Below are positions 1 to 7,471 of a stretch of DNA of 64,000 nt, one piece after another. The position numbers and the translations under genes were made by a program. Numbering within the stretch: position 1 is the stretch's first letter; each line of letters begins with the position of its first letter. The DNA comes from Mycolicibacter acidiphilus. GTDB taxonomy: Bacteria > Actinomycetota > Actinomycetes > Mycobacteriales > Mycobacteriaceae. Location: the NCBI RefSeq assembly GCF_018455725.1, contig NZ_JAHCLR010000013.1:61445-125444 (forward strand). The letters are read 5' to 3'. The notes under the pieces were generated by a model, which saw only the letters and a program-made list of their open reading frames with translations, was not told the origin of the DNA and did not search any database.

Positions 1-77
1 ATTGACTCGGATAAGCGGGGCGATGTGGTGCTGGGGGGATGCGTTCGCGCTCTACCGGGATACCGCAGGGGCGACGA
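1..77. other. Window edge, no assignable gene
   Basis: These bases precede the stop codon of the first minus-strand gene. Plus-strand frames are open through here and run into the next gene antisense, so the 3' end of a gene lying left of the window is possible. Nothing recognisable can be supported from so short a stretch. Confidence 0.3.
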
Positions 78-575
78 TCACCGCGATCGCTGCCAGCCGG
101 TCGGGCGACTCCACTCGAACCGGGTGGTGTCCTCATCGCCGAGCGCCGCGGTGATCCGTCGATGCATGTGCGTCGGCATCTCCGGCAGCGCGTCTAGCGC
201 ACACCCGCGGGCCGCGGTGCTCTCGTCGTCGGCGGGATAGGGCTCCCCGGCCACCCAGCGCATCAGGAACGTGTGGTCGAGGTATTGGGCCTGATCGCCG
301 TTGACGTGGGTGATCAGCGGCGTGGTGTGCACCCACGCCAGTCGGACGGGCTCGGCCCGCACCCCGGTCTCCTCGGTGACCTCTCGGCAGGCGGCGTCGG
401 CCGGTTCCTCGCCGGGGTCGACGATTCCGGTGACCGGTGTCCACCAGCTGTTGTCTGCGCGCTGGACCAGCAGCACGTGATCGTCGCGGATCACCACCGC
501 CGTCGTGCCGATCAGCCAGAGCGGGGTGTGCCCGACGTGGGTGCGCAGGGCGGCGATGAACGCGGGGACCGGCAT
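78..575 (-). CDS. NUDIX hydrolase
   Basis: Predicted cytoplasmic pyrophosphohydrolase of nucleoside-diphosphate-linked substrates. A complete Nudix box is visible (G-x5-E-x7-REVTEETG), at about residues 50-72 when counted from the ATG at 575; the REVTEE glutamates bind the catalytic metal. The 165-aa length fits a single-domain NUDIX enzyme. The frame extends to a GTG at 599, but the ATG at 575, giving an N-terminus starting MPVPAFIAALR, looks like the natural start of mycobacterial relatives. It lies on the same strand as, and just downstream of, the GNAT-peroxiredoxin gene with about 58 bp between. The substrate cannot be told from sequence. Confidence 0.85.
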   Translation of the reverse strand: MPVPAFIAALRTHVGHTPLWLIGTTAVVIRDDHVLLVQRADNSWWTPVTGIVDPGEEPADAACREVTEETGVRAEPVRLAWVHTTPLITHVNGDQAQYLDHTFLMRWVAGEPYPADDESTAARGCALDALPEMPTHMHRRITAALGDEDTTRFEWSRPTGWQRSR

Positions 576-633
576 GGCCCGATCGTGCCAGCCCGCCACG
601 CGTCCGTCACCGGTGGGCGATGCCGCGCTGGAG

Positions 634-1791
634 TCACCCGCTGCGCAGCCAGCGCAGCACCTGTCCGGCGTGCTGGTTGGGCGGGAACACCGGGTAGAAG
701 ACGTGTTCGATTACCCCATCGGCGACGATCAGCGTCAGCCGCCGGTACAGCCTCGCCCCACCCGCCCGGAACGTCGGCATGCGCAGGGCGTCGGCGAGCG
801 CGAGGTCCGGGTCGGCGAGCATCGGAAACGGCAGGTGCAGCCGCTCGACCACTTCCTGCTGATAGTCGCTGTCCTGGCTGGACACCCCGTACACCCGCGC
901 CGCGCCGGCGGCGAGCAGGTCGGCGTGGTGATCGCGGAAGTCGCAGGCCTGCGCGGTGCATCCCCGTGCCCCGGGGATCTCGTCCCAACCGTCGGGCAGC
1001 GCGATTCCGGGCCGGCCGGTCAGCGGATAGCAGTACAGCACCGTGCGGCAGGGCCCGAGTGCGTCCACGCGCACCCGGTCGCCGGTCGTGCCGACCAACG
1101 TGAGCGGTGGCAGCACCAGGCCGGGCAGGTGCGCGGCGGCGCCGTCGTCGACCGGTTCGGGCAGTCCGGCCGGGAGCCGGGTGTAGTCGGGGTGGGGCCG
1201 TGGGATGGCGAACATCCGGCTGGTCCGGACGGTGCCGTCGGCCCGAATCCACTGCGGCTCCAGCCGTGATGGCAGTTCAGTGACCCCTGCCAATTTGAGG
1301 ATGGCCGCCGCAGAGCGCTGATTGCGTTCGTCGGTTCGTAGTCGGACCCAGTCGGCGCCGCCGTCGAACGCGGCGGCCAACATCAGGCGCTTGGCTACGG
1401 TGTTCACGCCGGTGCCCCACGTCGTGGGGGAGAGCAGTGTGGAGCCGATCTCGATCCCGTCCGGTGCTGCCGGGTCGAAGTGAAACGATGACGTACCCAC
1501 CACTGTGCCGGCGCGACGGATCACCAATGGCTGTTGGGTTGCGGCGCCGGTCAGCCGGATCGTCAACTCCGCTGGTGTGTGCGGTCGCGCACCCGGGATG
1601 TGGGTCCACACGGCGTCGGCGTCCAAGACCGGGAACAGTTCGGTGGCGTCGGTGGCGAGATAGGTAGTCAGGTTGATCTCGTCGGAGGTCGCGATTCGCA
1701 CGGTGACGGGGAACTTCACCGGCGCGACGTTAACCGCCGTGGATACGGTGCGCCACCGATTTTGGGGTGCGGATCGTGCTCGTTGCGGCAT
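634..1791 (-). CDS. GNAT acetyltransferase-peroxiredoxin fusion protein
   Basis: This 385-aa protein appears to be two enzymes in one chain. Residues from about 28 to 205 read as a GNAT N-acetyltransferase of the RimJ/RimL type, with an acetyl-CoA-binding-like TWGTGVNTVAKRLM segment and the RSAAAILKLAG stretch. The C-terminal part, from about 225, is a thioredoxin-fold peroxiredoxin of the AhpC/TSA (BCP/PrxQ) class: YCYPLTGRPG, then GCTAQACDFRDH with the candidate peroxidatic Cys, then VYGVSSQD and LPFPMLADPD. A second Cys four residues on (GCTAQAC) could be the resolving Cys, as in PrxQ. It starts at ATG 1791 and is divergent from the PhzF gene across 52 bp. The domain calls are solid; the purpose of the fusion is unknown. 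Confidence 0.8.
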   Translation of the reverse strand: MPQRARSAPQNRWRTVSTAVNVAPVKFPVTVRIATSDEINLTTYLATDATELFPVLDADAVWTHIPGARPHTPAELTIRLTGAATQQPLVIRRAGTVVGTSSFHFDPAAPDGIEIGSTLLSPTTWGTGVNTVAKRLMLAAAFDGGADWVRLRTDERNQRSAAAILKLAGVTELPSRLEPQWIRADGTVRTSRMFAIPRPHPDYTRLPAGLPEPVDDGAAAHLPGLVLPPLTLVGTTGDRVRVDALGPCRTVLYCYPLTGRPGIALPDGWDEIPGARGCTAQACDFRDHHADLLAAGAARVYGVSSQDSDYQQEVVERLHLPFPMLADPDLALADALRMPTFRAGGARLYRRLTLIVADGVIEHVFYPVFPPNQHAGQVLRWLRSG

Positions 1792-1830
1792 GTTTTAGCC
1801 TGGCGATGTCCGCATTGCGGGTGCGGCCGG

Positions 1831-1836
1831 TAACTT
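1831..1836 (+). promoter_or_regulatory. Candidate -10 element, leaderless PhzF-like gene
   Basis: TAACTT matches the mycobacterial TANNNT -10 consensus and ends 7 nt before the ATG at 1844. Transcription would therefore begin at or next to the start codon. No Shine-Dalgarno sequence is visible. Confidence 0.45.
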
Positions 1837-1843
1837 CATCGCG

Positions 1844-2551
1844 ATGACCGCGATCGAGGTGCTGCGGGTGTTCACCGATGCCGACGGGGCGCACGGCAAC
1901 CCGCTCGGCGTGGTTCTCGACGGGGCCGCGGTCGCCGAGCCCGAACAGCGGCAGCGGCTGGCCGCCGCGCTGGGCTACAGCGAGACGATCTTCGTCGACG
2001 ACCCCGACCGTGGCCGGATCCGCATCTACACCCCGGTGACTGAACTGCCGTTCGCCGGTCATCCCGCCGTCGGCGCCGCCTGGCTGATCGCCCGCGAGAC
2101 CGGCCGGACCCCGACCGCGCTGGACACCCCCGGCGGGCCGGTGCCGACCTGGGCGGAGGGCGAGACGGTGTGGGTGCGCGGTCGGTTGGCCGCGACACCG
2201 CCGTGGTGGCAGGAGCGGTTGCCCGATGCCGTCGCGGTCGCCGCGCTGACCGGCCCGCTCAGCCCCGAGCAGGACGCCACCCAACTGTGGGCGTGGCAGG
2301 ACGAAGCCTCCGGTGCGGTGCGCGCCCGCGTCTACGCGGCCCGGTACGGGATCACCGAGGACGAGGCGTGCGGGTCGGCGTCGATGCGCCTGGCCGCCGC
2401 GCTCGGCCGCGACCTCACCATCTGCCACGGGGCGGGGTCGGTGGTGCGGGCCCGCCCGGGTCCACCCGGGACCGCGGAACTCGGCGGGCGCGTGGTCAGC
2501 GACGGTGCCGTGCCGAACCCGCTGGAGACGCGGACCGGCGGCGACCGGTGA
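1844..2551 (+). CDS. PhzF family isomerase/epimerase-like protein
   Basis: Member of the PhzF/diaminopimelate-epimerase-fold family. Visible family marks are the N-terminal VFTDADGAHGNPLGVVLDG, the SETIFV segment carrying the expected catalytic Glu, the TPVTELPFAGHPAVGAA motif, and the C-terminal DEACGSASMRLAA motif. At 235 aa it is somewhat shorter than typical members (about 260-290 aa), the loss being in the middle. The family includes PhzF, but most members have unknown substrates and nothing nearby suggests phenazine synthesis. The stop overlaps the GTG of the next gene (GTGA), implying coupled translation. Confidence 0.85.
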   Translation: MTAIEVLRVFTDADGAHGNPLGVVLDGAAVAEPEQRQRLAAALGYSETIFVDDPDRGRIRIYTPVTELPFAGHPAVGAAWLIARETGRTPTALDTPGGPVPTWAEGETVWVRGRLAATPPWWQERLPDAVAVAALTGPLSPEQDATQLWAWQDEASGAVRARVYAARYGITEDEACGSASMRLAAALGRDLTICHGAGSVVRARPGPPGTAELGGRVVSDGAVPNPLETRTGGDR

Positions 2552-3000
2552 CACCGGGGCACTCGGCGGGGGAGTCGACGGGGTTCTTCCGGGTCGGATA
2601 CTTCGGCGATTTCCACTACGGAGAACCGGCCATCGTGGTTGGTGCCGACCGCGCAGGCATGCGGGCGTGGCAGCGTGCGATCCGAGCGGCCCGGCAGCGG
2701 GGACAGGCGACGTTCACCCGGCACGGCGTTGAGCACACGATCCGGCGACACGACGGCTCCGTCGGTGTGGAACTTCGACGGGACCGCACCAACTGGTGCC
2801 TCGCCGATACCCGGCTCGAGGAGATCCTCGATCTGGGGCGGTCACTGCTGGAGTCCGGCCGGGCCGGACATCACTACCTGGATTTCCGCACCGACCCGGC
2901 GGTGACCGTGATCCTGTCGGTCGACGAGTACGTCGACGATGCGATGTTCGACGAAGCGGCGGAACGATCTGTTGCCGTCGGGGTGCGGCGGTACGTCTGA
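2548..3000 (+). CDS. Hypothetical protein coupled to PhzF-like gene
   Basis: I do not recognise this 150-aa protein. It starts at GTG 2548, overlapping the PhzF-like stop by 4 bp, so the two are probably co-translated. It has no signal peptide or membrane segment. It reads as a small globular alpha/beta protein with many Arg/Asp residues (for example FFRVGYFGDFHYGEPAIVV near the start and HHYLDFRTDPAVTVILSVD near the end). Codon use matches its neighbours. The frame is also open far upstream inside the PhzF-like gene, but that part is a shadow. Confidence 0.6.
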   Translation: MTPGHSAGESTGFFRVGYFGDFHYGEPAIVVGADRAGMRAWQRAIRAARQRGQATFTRHGVEHTIRRHDGSVGVELRRDRTNWCLADTRLEEILDLGRSLLESGRAGHHYLDFRTDPAVTVILSVDEYVDDAMFDEAAERSVAVGVRRYV

Positions 3001-3053
3001 GTGCTGACTGGGAACGTGCGGACACCGCGGACGGCGCCGGTCGCGCACTGCAG

Positions 3054-3935
3054 TCACGGCTCAAATCGGCATGCGTTCGCTGCGGCGCGTAGTGCGCTGC
3101 GAGCCGCGTCGATCGAAGGGTGAGACTCGGTTCCCCGGCGATATGCCAGGTGTGTTCTGCGGCGGATCGGCAGCGGATTCAACACGACTCCGGCGGGTTT
3201 GGCGGTCGTGCCGAGTTCGGGGACGAGAGCAACGCCATGACCGGCCGCGACGAGTGCGAGAACGGCGCCGAAGTCATCGACGAGGTGGCGGATTCGGGGG
3301 GTGAATCCCGCAGCCCGGCAAGCGCTCACGGTCAGCGTGTGACACAACGTGCCGAGGGTGCCGGTGATCCAGTAACGGTCTCGGCAGGTATCGAGGGTAG
3401 TGGCGTTCGGAGCCGCCAGATGGACCGGCTCCACCAGTAGCGGCTCGGTGCCCAGACTGGGGTCCGTTGCGATCGGCACGTAGTCGTATTCCTGGATCAG
3501 TGCGATGTCGAGATGTTCTCCGCGTAACGCGTCGGGGACCGCGGCCGGGTCGAGTTCGGTGACCGTCAGATCGAGGTGCGGGTGGTCGGTGCCCAGCGAG
3601 ATGAGTGCGGGCGTCAAGATCGTCGCGACCGCCGACGGGAAGCCGCCGATGCGCAGCATTCCCGTGAGAGTGCCGCCTGCGGTATCGAGGTCTGTGCTGG
3701 CCTGCTGCAGGATCGCCAGGACCGCCTCGGTGTGGGCGACCAGGGTGTGGGCCGCCGAAGTCAGCGTGACACGCCGGCCGGTGCGTTCCAGCAGCATCAC
3801 CCCGGTCTCGCGCTCCAGTGCGGTCAACTGTTGGGAGACCGCCGACGGGGTGTAGGCGAGCGCCTCAGCCACCGCCGCGATGGTGCCGCGATACGCCAGT
3901 TCCCATAGGAGTCGCAGCTTGCGAACATCGAGCAT
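3054..3935 (-). CDS. LysR family transcriptional regulator
   Basis: A 293-aa LysR-type regulator. Residues 1-60 form the winged helix-turn-helix (RKLRLLWELAYRGTIAAVAE, then YTPSAVSQQLTALERETG). The rest is a periplasmic-binding-protein-like effector domain. It is divergent from the DapA-family gene across only 71 bp, the classic arrangement for a LysR regulator and its target. The effector may therefore be a keto-acid substrate or product of that aldolase. ATG 3935 sits 6 nt after a TAAATT -10 hexamer, suggesting a leaderless and probably autoregulated message. Confidence 0.9.
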   Translation of the reverse strand: MLDVRKLRLLWELAYRGTIAAVAEALAYTPSAVSQQLTALERETGVMLLERTGRRVTLTSAAHTLVAHTEAVLAILQQASTDLDTAGGTLTGMLRIGGFPSAVATILTPALISLGTDHPHLDLTVTELDPAAVPDALRGEHLDIALIQEYDYVPIATDPSLGTEPLLVEPVHLAAPNATTLDTCRDRYWITGTLGTLCHTLTVSACRAAGFTPRIRHLVDDFGAVLALVAAGHGVALVPELGTTAKPAGVVLNPLPIRRRTHLAYRRGTESHPSIDAARSALRAAANACRFEP

Positions 3936-3937
3936 AA

Positions 3938-3948
3938 GTAAAATTTAC
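3938..3948. promoter_or_regulatory. Palindromic LysR operator and lysR -10 region
   Basis: GTAAAATTTAC is a perfect 11-bp palindrome with a central A in the lysR/dapA-like divergent interval. The minus-strand reading TAAATT at 3942-3947 is a TANNNT hexamer 6 nt before the lysR ATG. Binding here would block lysR transcription, matching the usual negative autoregulation of LysR genes. The assignment is inferred from position and symmetry. Confidence 0.45.
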
Positions 3949-4006
3949 GGTAACGGTCATAAATGCGAACTGGATCTGACGCCGTTGGTGGGTCATCGTC
4001 AAAGCC

Positions 4007-4873
4007 ATGCCGCTCTCCGGACTTTTCGTACCGCTGGTCACGCCGTTCACCCCCGGCGGTGATCTCGCCGCTGACGCACTGGAGCGGTTGGCCCACGACG
4101 TGCTCGACGACGGTGCCGCCGGCATCGTGGCCCTAGGTACGACGGCGGAGACCGCCGCGCTGACAGTTGATGAACGCAGCCGTGTCATCGATGTCTGCGC
4201 CGACGTCTGTGCGCAGCGTGACCGGCCACTGATCGTCGGCGCCGGTACGAGTTCGACGGCCGAATCGCAGACGATGGTGACGTCGATCGACCGTCGTGCG
4301 ACGGCCGCGCTGGTGGTCGTTCCGTACTACGTGCGCCCCACTGAGCAGGGCGTGGTCGAGCACTTCCGGCAACTCGCCGGAGCCAGCCCGGTACCGCTGC
4401 TGGTCTACAACGTGCCGTACCGCACCGGCAGGCCCCTGGCGGCGGGAACCCTCGCCGAGTTGGCGCGCATGCCGAACATCATCGGCTTCAAACATGCGGT
4501 CGGCGGAATCGATGACACAACAATCGAATTCATGAGCCGTGCACTGCCGCACACCACCGTCCTGGCCGGTGACGACCTCTTCGTCGCGCCGATGCTGGTG
4601 CTGGGCGCAGCCGGTGCGATTTCTGCGAGCGCCAATGTCGCCACCCGCGCTTACGCCGATCTGCTGACCGCTTGGCGCGACGGTGCCGTAAGCGTGGCTC
4701 GTGGCCTGCACGACCGACTCGCCCCGCTGGTGGCCGCGCTGTCTGCCGGGCCCAATCCGGTAGTGCTCAAAGCGGTGCTGCACGCGCAGCGGCGAATTCC
4801 CAGCCCGCGCGTCCGACTGCCACTGTTGCCCGCGGACCCTGCGATGACCGCAGCCGCCCTCGATGCCTGTTGA
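4007..4873 (+). CDS. DapA family aldolase/lyase (dihydrodipicolinate synthase-like)
   Basis: Class I aldolase of the DHDPS/N-acetylneuraminate-lyase superfamily, a (beta/alpha)8 barrel forming a Schiff base with a 2-keto acid. The 288-aa protein has the Schiff-base lysine at K162 (IIGFKHAVGG) and the partner tyrosine at Y134 (LVYNVPYRTG), almost the same positions as K161/Y133 of E. coli DapA. The usual GTTGE loop is changed to GTTAETAAL. Divergence from a LysR regulator and the lack of lysine-pathway neighbours argue for a catabolic keto-acid aldolase rather than the housekeeping lysine enzyme. No strong Shine-Dalgarno is visible before ATG 4007. The exact substrate is unknown. Confidence 0.85.
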   Translation: MPLSGLFVPLVTPFTPGGDLAADALERLAHDVLDDGAAGIVALGTTAETAALTVDERSRVIDVCADVCAQRDRPLIVGAGTSSTAESQTMVTSIDRRATAALVVVPYYVRPTEQGVVEHFRQLAGASPVPLLVYNVPYRTGRPLAAGTLAELARMPNIIGFKHAVGGIDDTTIEFMSRALPHTTVLAGDDLFVAPMLVLGAAGAISASANVATRAYADLLTAWRDGAVSVARGLHDRLAPLVAALSAGPNPVVLKAVLHAQRRIPSPRVRLPLLPADPAMTAAALDAC

Positions 4874-4928
4874 TCCGGCCCCGGTTGCGCCAACCCCATC
4901 CCGACGGTAGTGAAGGACCCTTGCCCAC

Positions 4929-5405
4929 ATGACCCGCGAGCACCGCTACGCCGACATCACCGTGACCTGGACCGGCAACACCGGGTCGGGGACGAGTTCC
5001 TACCGGGCCTACAGCCGTGACCACGAGATCGGTGGTGCCGGGTTGCCGATGATCCCCGGAACGGCCGACCCGGTGTTTCGCGGCGATCCCGCCCGCTGGA
5101 ACCCCGAGCAGTTGCTGATCGTCTCGCTGTCGCAGTGCCACCTGTTGTGGTACCTGCACTTCGCCGCCGAGGCCGGGGTGGTCGTGACCGCCTACCGCGA
5201 CCAACCCACCGGCGTCATGTCGATCGGGGCCGACGGCGGTGGCCAATTCGAGCGGGTCACGCTGCGTCCGCACGTCACGATCGCCGCCGGCGGGGACGCC
5301 GAACTCGCGGCCCGCCTGCACGCCAAGGTGCCGGCGGTGTGCTTCATCGCCCGGTCGGTCAACTTCGCCGTCGAGCATGCGCCGACGATCGTGATCGAAG
5401 GATGA
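4929..5405 (+). CDS. OsmC family protein
   Basis: A 158-aa OsmC/Ohr-fold protein, usually a Cys-dependent peroxidase acting on organic hydroperoxides with dithiol reductants. Both expected cysteines are visible: one in SLSQCHLLWYLHFAAEAG and one in KVPAVCFIARSVNF. The N-terminal NPEQLLIVSLSQC is the typical OsmC helix. It follows the DapA-family gene by 55 bp on the same strand and precedes the Wadjet operon, to which it is probably unrelated. Confidence 0.85.
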   Translation: MTREHRYADITVTWTGNTGSGTSSYRAYSRDHEIGGAGLPMIPGTADPVFRGDPARWNPEQLLIVSLSQCHLLWYLHFAAEAGVVVTAYRDQPTGVMSIGADGGGQFERVTLRPHVTIAAGGDAELAARLHAKVPAVCFIARSVNFAVEHAPTIVIEG

Positions 5406-5443
5406 GCCGGGGCGGTGAAACCGAATCCGTCGGTGCCATTGCC

Positions 5444-5449
5444 TACCCT
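5444..5449 (+). promoter_or_regulatory. Candidate -10 element for jetABCD operon
   Basis: TACCCT fits TANNNT and is followed by 7 nt and then the GTG at 5457, where homology puts the start of JetA. This predicts a leaderless transcript for the whole Wadjet operon. No other promoter-like signal was seen in the 50 bp after the OsmC gene. Confidence 0.45.
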
Positions 5450-5456
5450 ATGTCTC

Positions 5457-6896
5457 GTGGACTACCCGGCGATCGAGGCGCTGCGGGACCGGCACCCCGC
5501 CTGGCGGCTGCTGCGCGCCGGCAACGCCACGCTGATCCTGTCGTTCCTGGGGGCGTTCTTCGTCGAAGACAACCGCGGCGCGTGCTCGGCCAGCCAGGTC
5601 GCAGCCGCCCTCGATGACCACCTGTACGCGCTGAACACCGAACTGGGTACAGACGGTGAGCCGCGGTTCCCCAAGGAAGCCCGCGCCTACCTGGAGGACT
5701 GGGCGGCCACCGATGCCGCCTATCTGCGGCGGTTCTACCCGCCCGGCGACGACGAGGTCTATTACGAGGTCACCCCGGCGTTCGAGAAGGCCTACGGCTG
5801 GGTGACCACGCTGCAGGGCAGATCCTTCGTCGGCACCGAGTCGCGGCTGCACACCGTCGTCGAACTGCTCCGCCAGATCGTGCACGGCACCGAAGTCGAG
5901 CCGGAGATCCGGTTGGCCGAGCTGCGGCGTCGTCGCGACGAACTCGATGCCCAGATCGCCGCGGTCGAATCCGGCATCGTCACCGTGCTCGATGAGACCG
6001 CGGTCCGCGACCGCTACCAGCAGCTGTCGAGCACCGCCCGGGAACTGCTCGCCGATTTCCGCGAGGTCGAGGAGAACTTCCGGCTGCTCGACCGCGCCGC
6101 CCGGGAGAAGATCGCCGCGTGGGATGGCGCCAAGGGGGAACTGCTCGCCCAGTTGGTCGGCAGCCGCTCCGACATCGCCGGGTCGGACCAGGGGCGCAGC
6201 TTCCAGGCGTTCTACGACTTCCTGCTCTCCGAGGCGCGCCAAACCGAGCTGACCGACCTGCTCGCGAAGGTGTCGGCGCTGAGCGCCGTCGACGCCGACC
6301 ACCGCATCCGCGGCATTCACCACGACTGGTCGGAAGCCGCCGACCGCGCCCAGCGCACCGTCCGGCAGATCTCCGAGCAGCTGCGTCGCTTCCTCGACGA
6401 TCAGGTCTGGCTGGAGAACCGGCGGGTGCTGGAGTTGGTCCGTGCGGTGGAGAGCACCGCACTGAAGATCCGCGACAATCCGCCGACGTTCGGGCTCGAC
6501 GTCGACCAGCCGGGCATCGAGATCGCGCTGCCGTTCGAGCGGCCGCTGTACCAGCCGCCCGCAGCGGCCACCGTCGAGAGCCGGATCACCGAGGCCACCG
6601 AAGAAGTCGACACCGGACTGCTGTTCACCCAGACCTTCGTCGACCAGGCCCGGCTGGTCGACATCATCCGCACCGCACTGCCGGAGAACTCCGCGGCGCT
6701 GCTGTCCGACGTCGTCGCGCAGCACCCGATCACCCAGGGGGCGGCGGAGATCGTCGGCTACCTCGCCCTCAACGACGAGGACGTCACCGTCGAGATGGAC
6801 GACACCGACGAGACGCTGCTGGAGTACACCGACCCGGACGACGCTGATGTCACCAAGCGGGCCAGGCTGCCGAAAGTGATAGTGCGACGCCGATGA
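5457..6896 (+). CDS. jetA: Wadjet subunit JetA (DUF3375, MksF/kleisin-like)
   Basis: Kleisin-like (MukF/MksF) subunit of a Wadjet SMC complex, bridging the JetC ATPase heads. The 479-aa protein opens with the DUF3375 hallmark (RHPAWRLLRAG, then LILSFLGAFF), followed by winged-helix and long helical segments (about 140-330) rich in charged coiled-coil residues. The tail is acidic (TVEMDDTDETLLEYTDPDD). The frame is open back to a GTG at 5415, but GTG 5457 is preferred because the family N-terminus begins there and a -10 hexamer lies 7 nt upstream. The stop overlaps the jetB ATG (ATGA). It is the first gene of a four-gene unit in the standard A-B-C-D order. Confidence 0.9.
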   Translation: MDYPAIEALRDRHPAWRLLRAGNATLILSFLGAFFVEDNRGACSASQVAAALDDHLYALNTELGTDGEPRFPKEARAYLEDWAATDAAYLRRFYPPGDDEVYYEVTPAFEKAYGWVTTLQGRSFVGTESRLHTVVELLRQIVHGTEVEPEIRLAELRRRRDELDAQIAAVESGIVTVLDETAVRDRYQQLSSTARELLADFREVEENFRLLDRAAREKIAAWDGAKGELLAQLVGSRSDIAGSDQGRSFQAFYDFLLSEARQTELTDLLAKVSALSAVDADHRIRGIHHDWSEAADRAQRTVRQISEQLRRFLDDQVWLENRRVLELVRAVESTALKIRDNPPTFGLDVDQPGIEIALPFERPLYQPPAAATVESRITEATEEVDTGLLFTQTFVDQARLVDIIRTALPENSAALLSDVVAQHPITQGAAEIVGYLALNDEDVTVEMDDTDETLLEYTDPDDADVTKRARLPKVIVRRR

Positions 6897-7471
6897 GCAC
6901 CGAACATGCGATCGCGCACGCCATCATCCGGCTGATGCAGGGCGTCGTCTACCGCGAATCCGACGAGGACACCTGGCTGACCCTGGAACGTCAGGGCGCT
7001 GCGGTCCGCGACCACTTCGCCGCGATCGGGGTCGACGTGGTGGTCGACGACGTCGAGGGCTACGCGTATCTGCGGTCCCGCCCCGCTGATGACGGCGACG
7101 AGGAGCTGCCGCGGCTGGTTCGCCGCCGGGCGCTCACCTACAACGTCAGTCTGCTGCTGGTCCTGCTGCGCAAGCGGCTGGTGGAGTTCGAGACGACCGG
7201 TGGCGACAGCCGACTGGTGCTGACCAGCGACCAGATCGTCGACATGCTGCGGGTGTTCCAGGCGGAGTCGACCAACGACGCGCGCGTGGTCGATCATGCG
7301 GAGACGACGATCAGGAAGGTCGCCGAATTGGGCTTCCTGCGGCAATTGCGCGGCCAACGAGACCACTGGGAGGTGCGGCGGATCCTCAAGGCGTACGTCG
7401 ACGCGCAGACGCTGTCGGACTTCTCGGCGAAACTGCGCGAGTACGCCGGGGTGGTGGCCGACGATGAGTGA
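6893..7471 (+). CDS. jetB: Wadjet subunit JetB (DUF4194, MksE-like)
   Basis: MukE/MksE-like accessory subunit (192 aa) that binds the JetA kleisin. The protein is soluble and helix-rich, with a DUF4194-type N-terminus (HAIIRLMQGVVYRESDEDTW), a middle LVRRRALTYNVSLLLVLLRK segment, and a winged-helix-like C-terminus (KVAELGFLRQLRGQRDHWEV). It overlaps jetA by 4 bp and jetC by 8 bp, so all four proteins are likely made in fixed proportion. The identification rests on gene order plus these segments. Confidence 0.88.
   Translation: MSTEHAIAHAIIRLMQGVVYRESDEDTWLTLERQGAAVRDHFAAIGVDVVVDDVEGYAYLRSRPADDGDEELPRLVRRRALTYNVSLLLVLLRKRLVEFETTGGDSRLVLTSDQIVDMLRVFQAESTNDARVVDHAETTIRKVAELGFLRQLRGQRDHWEVRRILKAYVDAQTLSDFSAKLREYAGVVADDE

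Noticed and set aside
5415-5456. Upstream GTG start for jetA
   Set aside because: Would add 14 residues absent from the family N-terminus and places the start before the likely -10 element.
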